This document shows positions 1-12,996 of a stretch of 64,000 bases of DNA, piece after piece. Source of the DNA: Chamaea fasciata. Taxonomy: Eukaryota; Chordata; Aves; Passeriformes; Sylviidae. The notes under the pieces were generated by a model. The model saw only the letters and a list, made by a program, of their open reading frames with translations. It searched no databases and was not told the origin of the DNA. The position numbers were made by a program, and so were the translations under genes. The stretch spans positions 87,705,087-87,769,086 of the forward strand of contig JARCOQ010000002.1 in NCBI GenBank assembly GCA_029207755.1, given 5' to 3'. Every line of letters starts with the position of its first letter. Positions within the stretch are counted from its first letter, which is position 1.

Positions 1-436
1 TTGCTTTCCTTAGCGCTGTATTTCCAAATCACAATCAAAGAAACTAACGGCAAATAATAAGGGCTAGATTGTATTTGATTGCTGCTAGTTGCTCATGGGA
101 AAGGAAACTGCAAGAAACACTGCCAATCCTTCACACTGGCAGACCAGCTAGGAACATTTCCAGCCCTCCCGGCTGCCCCCACAGTGCGCTCCATGCCAAA
201 GGGGCTGTGCAGCGGTTGCCGCTGATGGGGAGACCCTATGGCTAGCAGTGGAGGGAGATGTGCCTGATTGCTATACGGGACAGGAGATACAGAATAATTT
301 ATTTCTCTTTCCACTCAGCCCTCTATTACAGCCTGCCCAACTCACTCAGAGACACAGCAGGCTTCAGTCATTTAGAGTTTATCAGTGGGTGTTTTTAGCC
401 TGGCTCCATGAGAAAGCACAGCTCATATAATTGCTC

Positions 437-454
437 TCTGTGTGTGTGTGTGCG
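437..454. repeat. Short TG dinucleotide microsatellite
   Basis: A run of about seven TG units, interrupted once by a C near its right end, follows a short CT-rich lead. It is short and has no apparent role. Confidence 0.8.
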
Positions 455-1143
455 TGCACAGTTGTCTAAAAACTTTTGTACTTTTGTACCTATTGGGTAA
501 TTGTAGCTGAACCTGGCAGAAAGGTAGAGGTTCCAGAGATAATCAAGTGGGTAAGTTTTTGCAAATATGGGAAACTGAAGAGTTTTTCTACTGATGGAAA
601 GGCTGCAGCCCACGCTCGGTTCTCGTTTGACACAGAGAGAATCCACCTGGGAAAGAGGCTGGATGTATGTGAAGGAAAGCTTCAGTCAGAGCTTATACCT
701 TATTAGATATAAGGGAATCCAGTCTGCAGCCAAGGCTTCTCTCCCCTATGGATTCTCCAGTGTCTGATAAGAGCAGAATTCACAGTGCAGCAGTAGTATA
801 ATTCATTTAAAATGTCAGTCAGCCATGAAACACTAACTCCATTGGAAACTAGGCTTCCGGAATAATTCTGGTATTCATGGAAATACTTGTTCCCTCACAT
901 ACTGCAAAGCTCCAGGAGGAATTATGGGTGTTTCTCCATTGCTTCCAGTCTCCAAGCTAGCTCTCTCAGAACTATCTCTGCCCAACAGTAGACTGGGTCT
1001 TTCTAGCGCCCACAGCCTCTGGAGGCTTCAGAGAGGAAAGTTGTACTTCACTTCTTCCCTCAGAGCCAGGCTCATCAAGCATAACTTGTCTGAAGAACCT
1101 TATTCACAAAAGAACTCCCCATTCCCTTTTAGGCACAGAAGGG

Positions 1144-1187
1144 TAAAAAAAAAATAAAAAAAATAAAAAAAAAAAAAAATAAAAAAT
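1144..1187. repeat. A-rich low-complexity tract
   Basis: Over forty bases consist of A runs broken by single T residues, like degenerate (AAAAAAAT)n. No retroposon body is recognisable immediately to the left, so I do not assign it as a LINE or SINE tail. Confidence 0.85.
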
Positions 1188-4100
1188 CCAGCTTTCTCAA
1201 TGGCTTCCTGGCCAGAAAGAATTGCTGGCTGCTGAGCACTTGTGGAAAAATGCTCTATTGAGAAGTGTAAATGAGAATGGAATCTTTCTGAAAATCTGGA
1301 TCCAACAGGGACTATTGGCACTTGAAAGTTTGGCCCTCATTTCTTTTGAAATATGTAGCTCTTAAATGAGCAAAATCAGAAGTGATTTTTCAAAAGTCTC
1401 CTGCCTTCATCTCCCCTTATTCCCAGGTAACACTGAGAATACTTGTGGTATTGATGTCAGGCATAATGCTCAAACCAGGAAGAAAAGAAAAGGACTCATT
1501 TCAGTTGTCTGAGTGCTCAGGTTTCCTCTAGATACTGTTTTAATAACAGACTCATTAGGAAATTCCCCAATTATTTGTATTGTCTTCCCATGTTAAAAGA
1601 CAGAATGTGATTTCTTAATTTCAATATTATTAGTGAATAGGGATAACTATTCCCTGCAGAATGAATTGATTTTTCCAAACCACTCAGGGATCAGCATTAT
1701 TTCTGGCTGCTACATTTCTCTGGGAATGCATGCTAATGTCATGATAGGTATTTGACAGTGGTATTAAAAAAGTAAGAAAGTAGAGAGACATATCAAGTCA
1801 TTCGATTAGTGATAAAGAGCGAGCGGGAGATCAGCACCTGGAAACACATGCAAGTTCTCCCATCAGAGAGAATTCCATGAAAACGTAACAATTCTGACAC
1901 CTGATCTTGGCAGAATGTAAGTCAGTGCAGATTTGTCACAGATCTGCATGGGAGCAGGGCTTCAGTGACAAAGAAAGCAAAATTTACTTTCCATATAGCT
2001 ACACCATGCTGTTTGACTTTAGTAGGTGTTGCAAGTACGTGCTGGGAGTTTGGCTCTGCTAAAAGTCAGGGTTGCAGGAGATTGCACTGAGATTGTAGGC
2101 AGGACAGATCAGATCTTACACAAGCAAGAAGGAAATACAAACCTTGCAGAATTAACATATATTGTCACATTCTATTAAGGTTTTCTGTAGGGCTAGATCA
2201 GATTAAATGCACTGAATCACAGTCATCTTACAGCATATGAAAATATTGTCATGGATAGAATTTTTCATTAGTGAATAAAATGCAGAATAATGAACAGTAG
2301 ACAAAAAAGAGAGAAGATGTAAAGCCAATCAAAGGAAGGGCAGATGTTTAAAAAGTCTTTTGCTATTCAGGATTGTGATCCAACAAAAGCAATTATGTTT
2401 CTGCTTTCTCAATTTCAAAACAGCAGAAAAGAGCTTTGAGGTTTTTCCAGTGCTTATGGTCTATCTCCACACCGTTAACTGAACAGAAGGTAACATAATA
2501 CCAAACATAGCCAAAGGCAAATGATTCCATGCAAAGCTTATAATTTGGGACATCCAGTGAGTTAAAGGGGATCATAATCAAGAAGGAGATAGATATATAT
2601 ATTCCAAAATTGCCAAAGAAATCTATAAGAAGCCTAATTAAACTCTCTTATAAATTTGGAAGAGGAATCATAAAAAGAAAACTAAATCAGTGCCTACAGG
2701 TAGAAATTTGACTTGGTAACTGCCCTCTGTACTTGTGAGAAAGATAATATGTGGAATTTTGTTGAGTAATGCCTGGCATGTGACTGCTGAAAAACAATAG
2801 ATTCTCTTGGCAAAATACTGAATATTATTTTTGCTCAAAATTTTATTGTGTTATTTTTGAATGGATAAACATCTGAGCTGTAATTATAAATACAGTCCAC
2901 CACACTTCCTCTCCTGTATCCCTAGCCCTGCACCTAAACAAAAGTAAGTGAGGCTGAATGTGGCAATCTTCACTGAACACAGTATATGTATGGCCCAAAA
3001 GGCAATAGAAGAGAAAGGAATGTGGCAGAATAGCAAGGGAAAAGATTAAATGCCAGTCATTCTATACTGTGAGAGAAAAACTTTCTTAATAATACAACAC
3101 TCTTCCTGTGTTACCTGATGCAGGTCTGATGTAAAGAGATGGTTCTTGCTAGTCAGAGTAGCATCCTAATAAAATGGTGAAAGTTGCATTTCACCCTTCG
3201 AGTAGTCATACAGCTTATTAAAACTGTGCCATTGAAAGTGGTCTGTGGTGAGACACAAATACATGCAGCCATAGAATAGAAAGTTGTTGAAGTCTGTGGA
3301 ATCTTTGCCAGGGACTTCGGTGGGACTGAGATTTTTCTCACACATTTTGTCTCCTCTCTCTCTGATTCTTGTTCTGCTGTGCTGTTCAAACAACACAGAA
3401 TACTTTCCTCTCCTTGGCTCTCTCACCAGGGGAGGAGGAGGAGACATAAAATCTCCTTTTTGCAGGTAAGTGGGTAGAACTTCTTCAAGGCACCATAAGA
3501 TGAACCTGAGCATGATCCCAAACAGTCTTTTACATGCCCAAAATATGACTTAGGCTAAATGTAGGTGCATACTGAAGGTCACACAAAAATTCCTGCCAAT
3601 CTCGGTAAGGTATTTCCCAGGCATGTATGTTCCTGGGTGTCACTTCCTTAGGTGCCCAGTACAAGTCCTACTTAATGTGTCCAGTGCCTCCCAGCCACAG
3701 CCGGCTCAAGTAAAAAGGAGTGTAACCCTCCTGCAGGCAGGAGTTGGGGGCCTGCTTTCCTATGTAGCAGAAAGTCCTAAGGTACAGTGAAAGCAAGGAC
3801 AAAGCCTGGAGCAGGTCCTGAGGGTTCAGGAGAACAAGACTCTCGGTCTTGCCAGAGAAATAAAGAATGAGAGGCACCAATTTCTTCCCCAAGACACAGG
3901 CTTCTGCCTTATTTTCCTGGTCTCTGTCTGAATCAAAGTAGTGCTATCATTTTGGTTTTTTTATCATTTATCAGTTTGGTTTGGGCTGGGCTTGGGGTGT
4001 TTTTTTGCAACATGTGTCTGAAAAAGCAACAGCCCGCTTATTTTACATTTTGAACCCCTGCTACAGGGTTCCATAGTTAAACCACTCCTATTTCTATCCA

Positions 4101-7100
4101 CAAGCTGGGCCTCCCTACCTCATACCCTGTTGGGTCAGAACCTACTGAGTTTGCCCCAAAGGTCCACAGGACCGTAACATAGGACTACTCTGGGTTTTGA
4201 CAGCAATTGAAAAACCTCCTGCTTGTTTTTTGGGGCACATAGTGATAACTAGAACCTTTTGAACATGAAGACTTGTAGTTTCCTTACTCAGGATCAACTT
4301 ACAGTATAGCAGTTCCCCATCTGGCTTGGAAAAAGGAAAAAAACAGGCTCACCTCCTTCTGCAAAAGACCATGTCAGCATAGTCTCGTATACTCTTGGTC
4401 TCAGTGTTCTCAGCCACTTCCTTTCAAACACGACAACCACCGTCTGCCCTTTGTGCAATTGCCTGGCAGCTTGAATGCTTTGGGAAGCAAAAGTTTTCAG
4501 TTCTCTTGATTTTGAAGGTCCCTTAAGGAGACTCTCACTGAGAAAGAGGAGGTAGCAGGGAAGAGGAGCACATCCTACTTTACATTGAAGTGACCAGCAG
4601 TGCAATCAAGGAGTCTATAGTTGCAGAGCTAAATAGAGAAAAGATGAGGCACTGTCTTAACATTGCTTGTAGATAGGGAGGGCCAAACTTCAGGGTTCAG
4701 AGCCTCTCATTCTCAGTGGGAATACTTATTACCTGCACCACTCATGGCACTCCTTTCTGCTCCCTCTGGGTCTATGGTCTGTGCTTTCTGCTGCATAGTG
4801 ACCCAGATAGGAGAGAAAATAGAAGCATCCTCTTTGCTATTCCCATTCTCACCTATATACTTTTGATGAAAGTACTATTTCTGCATTATTGTAGAATCTG
4901 CTGAGATAGGGCTCAAGTCCCGGTTCTGGGGCTCACATTCAACTGGTTATTAGCCAAGAGCGGTATCACTATGAACCTCATACCTAAGGAGAAAAGAAAG
5001 AAGCCACCTGCCTTCAAATGTGCAAGTAAGATAGCTAAACACAGGACAGTTTGGTTCAGAAGCTAACATTCAAAGGCACACTTAACTGCAGCTCTGATGT
5101 GGAGCAAAACTCCCCTTTCTGGGATTTCCTATTGGCTTCAGTGACATACTTAGCTTGCTGTGCCCTTGCTTACGGTGTATTTACATCGGTGAATATAGAC
5201 AGACAGGTCTGCTCCATCTGTGATCTTGGCCAAATCAATATATGGCATTATCATCCCAGAGATTAGTCTTGTGAGCTTAGGTCCAGAACTGCAGCTCTAT
5301 GGGTACCCACAGGAGCAGGCAGAGGTCTCACAGTACCCATCTTCAAATGATTACTTTTTAAGTGCTAGATTTCACCAGTCAGTGCCAAGGGAATTTAAGT
5401 TTTTCTACTTGCATGTTGCCTATACCTTAGCCCATGCTTGTAACCAAACCCAGGAATTTACTCACTGCTGATATCTAAAGCCAGAATGCCACTCCCTAGG
5501 CTGGATCTTCAAACTGTTGGATCAGTGGAGACCCTGTGTGGGCAGCTTGTGTGGACGCACCTGAATTCTGTTGCGGGCCAGCTGTTATTACAAGCAGAAT
5601 GTGAGTGATGGCTTAGACTGACCTTTACCCAGGTTATAATGGGCTGCTATAATAGCCATTTAACCTGTGTCCTATGTCCTTGAAAGCCAGGGTCTGTGAT
5701 GATGACACAAAGTGAGAGCTTAGGGTATTCATCAAGGAACCTGCTGCTCCTCCAAGGATCAGCAGGCATCCCCACAGTCACCCAGTAACAGCAGCATCCT
5801 ACTATGGCTCTTTGACATGTTTTACCTCTTCCCCTTCCCTTTTATAGCTTGGAAAGCCCTGGGGACCTGGTCTTCTTTCTCTTCCTTAAGGGAACAAAGC
5901 TGGATTCTGGGACACTGCAAGGCACCTTGGTTTGTCCCATGCTTGGTGTAGTATGCTGTCACACTCCAAAGATGCCAGTTGCTCAGGCGCTTGGGCTGCA
6001 AGACAGAAACAAGTGTCTGAATGGTGGTGGTAAAAAAACCCACAAAAACCCAGCACATCAAGAGTCCCCCCTCAGCACCTAATTGCTGAGATAGGTTTAC
6101 TCTGTTCCTGTTTCTCTCCAGGGAAGGTGGGACCCTGCTTCCCCACCAGCCTGCCTCATGGCTTGCTGAGAAGGACATGCTCCTCCTGACAGTGTAACAA
6201 GTGGCACCAGCTGAGAAGTGGTTTAAAAAGCCATCCCTTATTTCCTCTCAGATAATAGTTGGTGCCTTCAGGCAGAGAAACCTGCCATAGTACGTGCCAT
6301 TTGGATCACAGCGTCAGGAGAGTCACAAAGCTCATCAGGACAAATCCATAGGCAAACATCCAGTGTACACAGAGCTTTAGGGGGCTTGCTCAGCACTGTG
6401 AATTTTGATTCAAGAGCTAAGCACCCCCTTCCAGGTATCACATAGCTGGCTGAGGACTGCTATAAGATGAGATTTTCTGCTGATCAGGGTAAAGAGGTGG
6501 ATGCACTCAGCTGAGTCCAGAAATTTTTACCCCTTCCCCTTTTTCCCCTTTCCCCAGATGTAACAGCCCAATTGGTTTTGCAATTTAACTCTCTCTGATA
6601 GCATCTTGACTTCCAGAAAGTGATTCAGGTTTAAAGAGAAGAGCCTTTGGAGCTGGTCTTTTCTGTGTGGCTTCTTGGATTATCCCAGGCAAATTGCACT
6701 GGGTAAAGCTTAGAGGAACAGCTAGAGAGCTCATTTTAGCTTTTTCTTTCTGGGATTCATGTTGCACTATAACAGGCTACCTATTGCCTTCATGAGAGTC
6801 TTGAAAAGGGAGAGGAAAACACAGAAATACCTCAATTGTACCTCTGCTCTGCTTCCACTAGGCTCTTCTAAATGGTTTCTGGAGGAACAGATGGCATAGG
6901 AATTGGCTCTGTCAGCTTTGTACAAGCTAGGAACTCCCTTGTGCCAAGGGAATCCTTGAATGGGGAGATTCAGCAGCTCCCCGGCTCTTTGAAAGTGGGT
7001 CAAAATGATTTAAGAATCCGGCCCATTGCAGTCTCATTTCCTCTGAAAATCGTACCAAATTGAGGGGGTGATGGGGTGGTGAGAAGATAGAGAAGAAAAT

Positions 7101-7586
7101 TTCAAAGAGGATCAAAATATGCCATTTTAGCTTTTGTATGTATAAACATGCATAATATGACATTTTGTTTAGACAGTTATTTAAAAAGAAACTTACAATC
7201 TTTTTAATTAACACAAATGCAAAGGAATAGGCTATAAATATGAACACAGGAAGGTAGGAGTTGACAGCACACAGCTTTCCAGACAATCTCTTTTTCAGTT
7301 GTTATGGGGTATAATAAAATTTTGTTTTCCTTTGCAAATTTTCCATAATGATTATGTTTGTTTTAGGTAACAAACTAACTGTAGGTGACATTTTTTTTCC
7401 ATGTATCATGCCATGTGTCAGAAGCCCTCACCTTACAGCTAGAGTGGGAACAGTGAATGAGATTAAAGCATGAAAGAAAAAGAGAGAGCAAGATCACCAT
7501 ATGGGCACACTATACCTGAATGGTGGATGTGAAATACCATTTAATTTATGCTGCTGCCACTATTAAAACAGCTCTGGCTCCAAGTC

Positions 7587-7622
7587 TCATTACCTTACCT
7601 CACCTTACCTTGCCTTACCTCT
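7587..7622. repeat. Pentanucleotide TTACC/CTTAC tandem repeat
   Basis: About six imperfect copies of a CTTAC unit with single-base variants are followed by further C/T-rich sequence to about 7660. It is an imperfect microsatellite. Confidence 0.8.
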
Positions 7623-7849
7623 GCCTTTCCACTTCTGCCCACTTCGCTTTACCTCTGCTGCCTGTCTGCCTGACTCGTGAAATGCTAAACAATTTTGATA
7701 TTTACCTGTTTATGATTAAATTGCAAAATGATCTGTTTAGTTCTGTTCTAAATTAAGGTCTACATTAAATGTCATAGCATTTATCTTTCATAAAATGAGA
7801 CAGCAAGGACACTAATTTCCCAGGCACTCAATCACTGCCCAGTGCCACC

Positions 7850-8420
7850 GGAGAGAGTGGCTGTGGAGGCACGTGCCCGCCATTCACAGCCAGCTTGACA
7901 GCGCCCAGGCGGAATCATAAAAGTCAATTAATCATTAAAAGCTGTTACCAGCCTGTATTGAGCTGCTGTGGCACAAAATGTTAATCAGCCCCACATCAAT
8001 ACCATAAATTCCTGCAAATTGGAGCGGTCGATAACGCCGAGGCCCGGCAGGTCGATGGGAGGGCGCAAGGCCTCTCCGCCAACATGGTGGCTGGGCAGCC
8101 GCCCTGTCCTGTGCTGGCCCGCTGGGGCTGAGCAGGTGCCAATGCATCACGGCTCCTGATGGGTCTGTCAATAACACTGAGCAGGGGAGGGCAGCCCTCA
8201 CAATTTAATCGCTTGAGGCGCCGTGTGTCGCTGCATATGTGGCAGCTTAAAAGCAGGGCCAGGTCAGTTGCTGCCCAGGGACGGGATGGGGCGGCTGGCG
8301 CCATGTGCCATTAACCCGGGCGCTGCTGTGGAAGGAGTCACCTGGAGCTCCCTGGCTTAGGAAACCGTTCCCTGCTGAGTTATAATGTTACTCATGAATG
8401 GTCGTGGAGTTGTTCATTAA
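7850..8420. promoter_or_regulatory. Candidate conserved non-coding regulatory block
   Basis: This segment differs sharply from its surroundings. It keeps more than a dozen CpGs, mainly at 7855-7915 and 8025-8105. These alternate with dense homeodomain-type cores: overlapping ATTA sites at 7924-7939, GTTAAT near 7980, and TTTAATC near 8204. A GCATATG core lies near 8234. No frame reads as a recognisable protein. Retained CpGs beside clustered homeodomain and POU-like sites are typical of developmental enhancers. The likely neighbour upstream is POU3F3, whose desert is known in mammals for such elements. The call is inference without alignment; an unannotated non-coding transcript or exon is the main alternative. 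Confidence 0.45.
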
Positions 8421-10545
8421 ATCCCTGCAGGCCCAGGGACAGTGTTTTTTATTAGCCTCTGGTACACCGCTGCCAGGCATCCATGAAATGAGGCACATGG
8501 AGGTGTGGGCAAAAGGGGAAGGTTGCTTCTGTCTTGGCACCTGCCTAACACTTTTCCCCACATAACTATTGCTGCCATGGAAGTGTGAGCAGTACAAGTG
8601 AGCTGCCCCTGAAGAAGAGAGCTGCCCCTGTGGAGAGGCCACTTAAGGCCTCTCCTCAAAGCAACCCTATACCTCAGTGTTGGCTGCACCAAAGACTTCA
8701 CATGGCTTCCTTGCTTCCTCTCCACCCTCATTCCTGGGGCCAAGGAGGACTCCTGGCCTTCTGACCCAGATATGGAGAACAGACTGGGACAAGTGGAAGA
8801 CCCTCTAGAAGAGAAGTGACTGCCATGGAAAGGACTTCATCCCAAGGGAGAAGGACTCTGCTCCTTGAGGGCATCACAGCAATGCCCCTGCTGCCTTCTG
8901 CTGCTGCTTCTCTTGGGAGGGGAGAGATCCCTGCCTAAGATCCACAGGGCTGCTAAAGGCTCAGCTGAGCCCAATCCATTTATCTCCTGTTACTGTTATT
9001 AAATCTGACCTGAAGTGGGGGGGAAATAGCTTTTTTTTAGGATTGCAGGATATTAAGAAACCTCTTTAGAGATGAAAGGAATGCCTGGTACTGTTTCTCT
9101 AGGGAAGGATTGTGTTCCACTGGTTTCACTGTCATTTAACATAGAACATAAAGGTTAATGCTGAATAAAATAATACTCATGTTGATTATTTTAATAGTCT
9201 CAAAGTATAACTTTTTCCCTGGACTGCAGTTATCTAATCCATGTGCTGTGCATGCACCAGCAGTATTTTGTACTTTTCCACGGCACAGATATGATGGTTC
9301 CATTAAGTTCAGGCTGAGAAGCTATTGTGTGTATCTCTAATACAATCATTCCATACTCTGTGGAAAATGGAAAATATACGGATCTACAGACATGCTAATT
9401 CCCAAGATTTGTACATTTTTAAAGATTAATAAAAAAGTCCATCTTATTATTACCTGAGTTATAGGAAACATCAAAATAAATTAAGAATCCTACTGCAAAG
9501 AAATCCCCTATTCAACATACCAAGACAGGATGATGTTATGAGTGTTCAGACAAAGGTAATACAGTCCCTTTATTTAATTGCCCTGACACCTTGTTCAGTT
9601 CCTCCAGCTATACTCTGAGAGCTAAAAAACCCTTTCATTGTTATTAATTGTATTCCTTTTTAAATGTAATGCCATATTGCTGTGGACTGAGCTAATGAAA
9701 CATACTCACATTACCAAAATAGGTATATTTCTTCTTGTACAACACATTCTATCAAAACTGTCTGCTAAAGACATTGTGTTAAAGACCTTTCATAGAGCTT
9801 TATAACTAATATCTCAGCTACTCCAACATTTCTATTACGTGATCATTAAAATGCCCAAGAGAACTAAACAATATAGTGTGGATCCAGTTATCATATAAGA
9901 CTTTAGAAATATTATTAATTCCTGGTACAGATTTATGTTAATACTAATGCTAGATTACATGCTATGGCTACTAAACAGCCACTGAATACCAATTCACACA
10001 AAGACAGCCCCTGTCCTCTGTCCTCTCTGTGAAAGCTGCACTCTTCTGTTATAATGAGAACCTGAATTATTTATCTCTCTTTATCCTACAGTAGTTCACT
10101 TGACCACAATCACTTTTCTCCCCCGTTTCTATGACACATAAATGCATGTAAACATGACATAATAACAACTACTATCTTTGCCTGTTTCAGCTATCTGAGA
10201 CCAGTCAGAGGATGGATTCAAAACTATTGCCCAGTGCTGAGCAGGAACAGGGTATGAGGTTGCCTAAATGACACCCCTACCTGAGTGGCTTTCAGTACTT
10301 TTAAATGCAGGTCCAGTGTAAATCACAAACTGAGCAGTACAGAAGACTTCCTTGCTGATGGTTTCCACTGCTGGCAGCTTGTCTCAGGTGCCCACTGCTT
10401 TTTGCAGCTCTAGCTGGGTGTGAACAGCTCCTCCGCAGCACGTGCACAGGCTCTGCTCACTCTGAATGAGACTCCAGGCAAAGCCAGCAGCGTGGGCAGG
10501 ATCAACTACTGGTCCATTTTGGATATTCATGCAAGATACCAATTG
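8421..10545. other. Intergenic DNA with an AT-rich, ATTA-dense part
   Basis: The first part, to about 9000, is purine-rich unique sequence containing a 12-base direct repeat near 8600 and 8620. From about 9130 to 9990 it becomes AT-rich with many ATTA/TAAT cores, for example near 9645 and 9690, which could include weaker regulatory elements. No gene or identifiable transposon is seen. Confidence 0.5.
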
Positions 10546-10672
10546 CAGAATATTCTGAGTTGGAAGGCACCCACAAAGACCATTGAGTCCAGCTCTTAAG
10601 TGACTGATACAGGGATCAAACCCACAACCATGGCATTATTGGGACCATACTCTAACCAACTGAGCTAATCTC
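10546..10672 (-). mobile_element. tRNA-Ile-headed SINE with CR1-type tail (TguSINE1-like)
   Basis: Read on the minus strand, 10672 to about 10601 resembles tRNA-Ile. It has an A-box-like TAGCTCAGTTGG, then GTTAGAG, an AATAAT anticodon-loop remnant, and a B-box-like GGTTTGATCC. The remaining part, 10600 to 10546, matches the 3' end of a CR1 LINE, with a GTGGGTGCCTTCCAACTC motif and an ATATTCTG terminus. This head-to-tail composition is that of TguSINE1, a SINE family described in passerine birds. RNA polymerase III transcribed the ancestor, and a CR1 reverse transcriptase presumably mobilised it. The copy is full length or nearly so but diverged. The subfamily was recognised by eye, not by library search. 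Confidence 0.8.
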
Positions 10673-10716
10673 ATCTTTTTCCTAATCAAGAACTGAGATG
10701 TGGCCAAATCAGATGT

Positions 10717-10766
10717 GGATGACTGGTACTCACCCCTCTTCGACATGAGGGGTGAGTACTGAATCC
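10717..10766. repeat. Perfect 13-bp hairpin beside the SINE
   Basis: Arms 10726-10738 and 10747-10759 are exact reverse complements and enclose an 8-base loop. Beyond a small internal bulge, GGAT/ATCC at the outer edges can pair as well. No terminator context or known small-RNA gene is apparent. Confidence 0.75.
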
Positions 10767-12929
10767 ACAATGTTGCTGAGCAGTCTGTAGCATTTCTGTG
10801 GGAGTATGTTTAATTTGTCTGTAACACCTGTTCTGTAGTCTTTAGTGTTGGGTTAATGCATTCTTGGTCAGAATGCATTTTGCTCCCTTTATATGTGGCA
10901 CATATAAGTTGGATTCCACCTGTGATATTTCTGTGCTGCAGCCCCAGTACTTGCTGTCTCACTCTGCACTTTGACTGGCCTTGGCTCATCCAGAGGGTAG
11001 GAATCCAGTTCTGCTGAATTAGTTCTGAGAATCCTTTTGGAGAGTTCTTTGGGGAGGATCTGTTTTCCTGTTCCCAAATTAAAGAAGCTCACACTGCATC
11101 TAAGACATTATTTCAGCAGTAGGATACCAACACATCTCACCAGTTCTTCCATGTATTTTGCAAGCAGCAGTGAAAAAGATGCTCTTGGTCATGGCAGCCA
11201 TTCTACAAGCATCCATGTGGAGGCAGGCGGATTCTCATTGTGCACTTACTGCTCTGTGACCCAGGCTCCAGAGCTCGTAACTGCATGTTTCTAGCCATAA
11301 GGAGCTGCAGAATGCCATTTTACCTGTGACAGGACAGGTAGGAACTTGATCTGAGTTGCTAAGGATCCATAATGGCAACAGAGTAGTATGCTGTAAATGG
11401 AGGATAGTCAGCTACAGAGAGAGCCAAAAAAAAAGATTCATGGAAATTTGAACCCCATCTCAGCTGGTGAGGAAGATAACTATTGTTATTCTCAGGAAAT
11501 GCTGAGGAAGGGGTTGAAAAGGTTATTTAGAAATGAACAACCAAAATTACTTTTGCTAGACGGTTTGAAATAGGAATAATGGAAAACAGAAAGATAGTTC
11601 AAAAGGCAGCATGTGCCATTTGGAAGACTTTGGTACTCCGCTACCTGTAGGTATAGGATGCACAAAGCTTGGAGTCTATCAGGACTGTTAGAGGACCTAT
11701 ATCAGAATTTTCGGTATTTTTGACCTCTCAGTTACAAATTAGTTGAGACGCATATTTTTCCACTGTGCTTTTAACTGTTGTTCACTGCACTGTTTCACTG
11801 TCAGTGTCACTCACCTAATAGGACATCCCATGATGGATTTTTCCACAGCCCTTGATTGTCCAAGGCTCTTCAAAGTGCCTCAGTTGTCCTCAGTGCCTTT
11901 ATAGGCGGGCAAACCTATCAAAGTCAACAGAACCATCATGTTAACCACTATCAATCTTAATGACTCTTTAGCTGCTAAATTCAGCCACTCTCTAGAGCTT
12001 TTTCACCAGAAAAAAAAACTGTGGAGTAGAAACAGAAGGGTGAGATTTATATCAAGACCCCTTCCCCCCACTTCCTTTTAAGAGATTGATCAAGCAGAAT
12101 CATTTGCGAGTAAGTATGACTGTGTGGAAGTTTGAAACCACAGAAGTGGGTATATGTGTGTTGTTAAAAGCCAGGGACCACTGTAAGGACTTGAATCTCA
12201 ACAAGAACTCTTGTGGTGAGCTCTGAAATACTTCTTTCACTGAAAGGATGTGAACAGGGTATTTGCTGTTGGGCCACAGGAGGGGGGACCTCAGAGTCCA
12301 GCTCCGGAATCTGAAGATGGAGACTCTGTTTGGCTGTGCTGCTGACCCACACTAGCTCTATCTTAGTTTCCTCCTACATCTGGTTTACTTTGCACACATT
12401 TTCTCAGTAATGTGTGATTGTCACTGTCAGCAGATGACCTGCAGGCTCCTGAAACTGAGGGAGGGGAGAAGGACATCACTGGCAGGGGGGCAGAAATAAG
12501 TGAGGGTGGAGGAGCAGAAGTGGCCCACAAACAGTATGGGCTCTTGAGCCTGTGTGCACGGGGAGCTTTGGAGGCAATGTTGACCACATACTGTGAACCA
12601 ACCCTCTTTTTTAACCAAGGAAGCCTAGCTCTGCACTATTCAGTGATGTTATTGATATGGTGCCTCAGAGGTGGACTCTGAATTCTAATTAGTTGCAGTA
12701 ATTAGTAAAGTTCAGTACCCCAAAGATGGTATTTTAATTTAGGAAAACAGAAGGTCAGATTTTATGTGTTATAAATTAACTCCAAACCCTTCAGTGCCAC
12801 ACTATAATTTCTACTATCTGATATACTGGTTATGGTTGCAGTGACTACCATGAAAAACCATTTTTCTTTTGGGGAGCAAAGGTGTAGAAGTAGACTTTAA
12901 CCTTTTATGGCAGTCTAAACCCTGAGTAA
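10767..12929. other. Intergenic DNA, no gene recognised
   Basis: Mostly unique sequence. The open frames on both strands are short and unlike known proteins. A purine-rich stretch at about 12440-12540 is notable only for composition. No recognisable repeat or RNA gene is seen. Confidence 0.5.
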
Positions 12930-12996
12930 TTCTACTGAGTTTGAAGGATTTACACCAGACTGACAGTGTAAGAAATGAGGTCAGAATCAAGACAGC
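12930..12996. repeat. Degraded ancient amniote interspersed repeat
   Basis: The motif GATTTACACCAG is followed by a GA-rich link and a 'GTCAGAATCA' end. It resembles a very old dispersed repeat common in birds and turtles, whose copies read like 'ACTCCACTGAAGTCAATGGAG ... GATTTACACCAG ... GATC(T/A)GGCC'. The family name is not certain to me. Related fragments are at 13490-13562 and 32755-32825. Confidence 0.35.

Larger units (their letters stand above)
1..7586. other. Intergenic DNA, no gene recognised
   Basis: No open frame here resembles a known protein, and none has a convincing splice-flanked exon structure. The stretch is moderately AT-rich with few CpGs. It contains a short TG repeat near 439-453, an A-rich tract near 1144-1186 and a pyrimidine-rich run near 6530-6556. 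A few segments could be old, unrecognisable transposon remains. I see no RNA gene. It probably belongs to the large non-coding interval upstream of MRPS9. Confidence 0.6.

Noticed and set aside
10601..10670. tRNA-Ile-like sequence on the minus strand considered as a tRNA gene
   Set aside because: It has substitutions in the anticodon region and stems and continues directly into a CR1-type tail, so it is the head of a SINE.
10717..10766. Hairpin considered as a microRNA precursor
   Set aside because: The stem is shorter than that of typical precursors and no known mature sequence is recognised. It is kept only as a structural feature.
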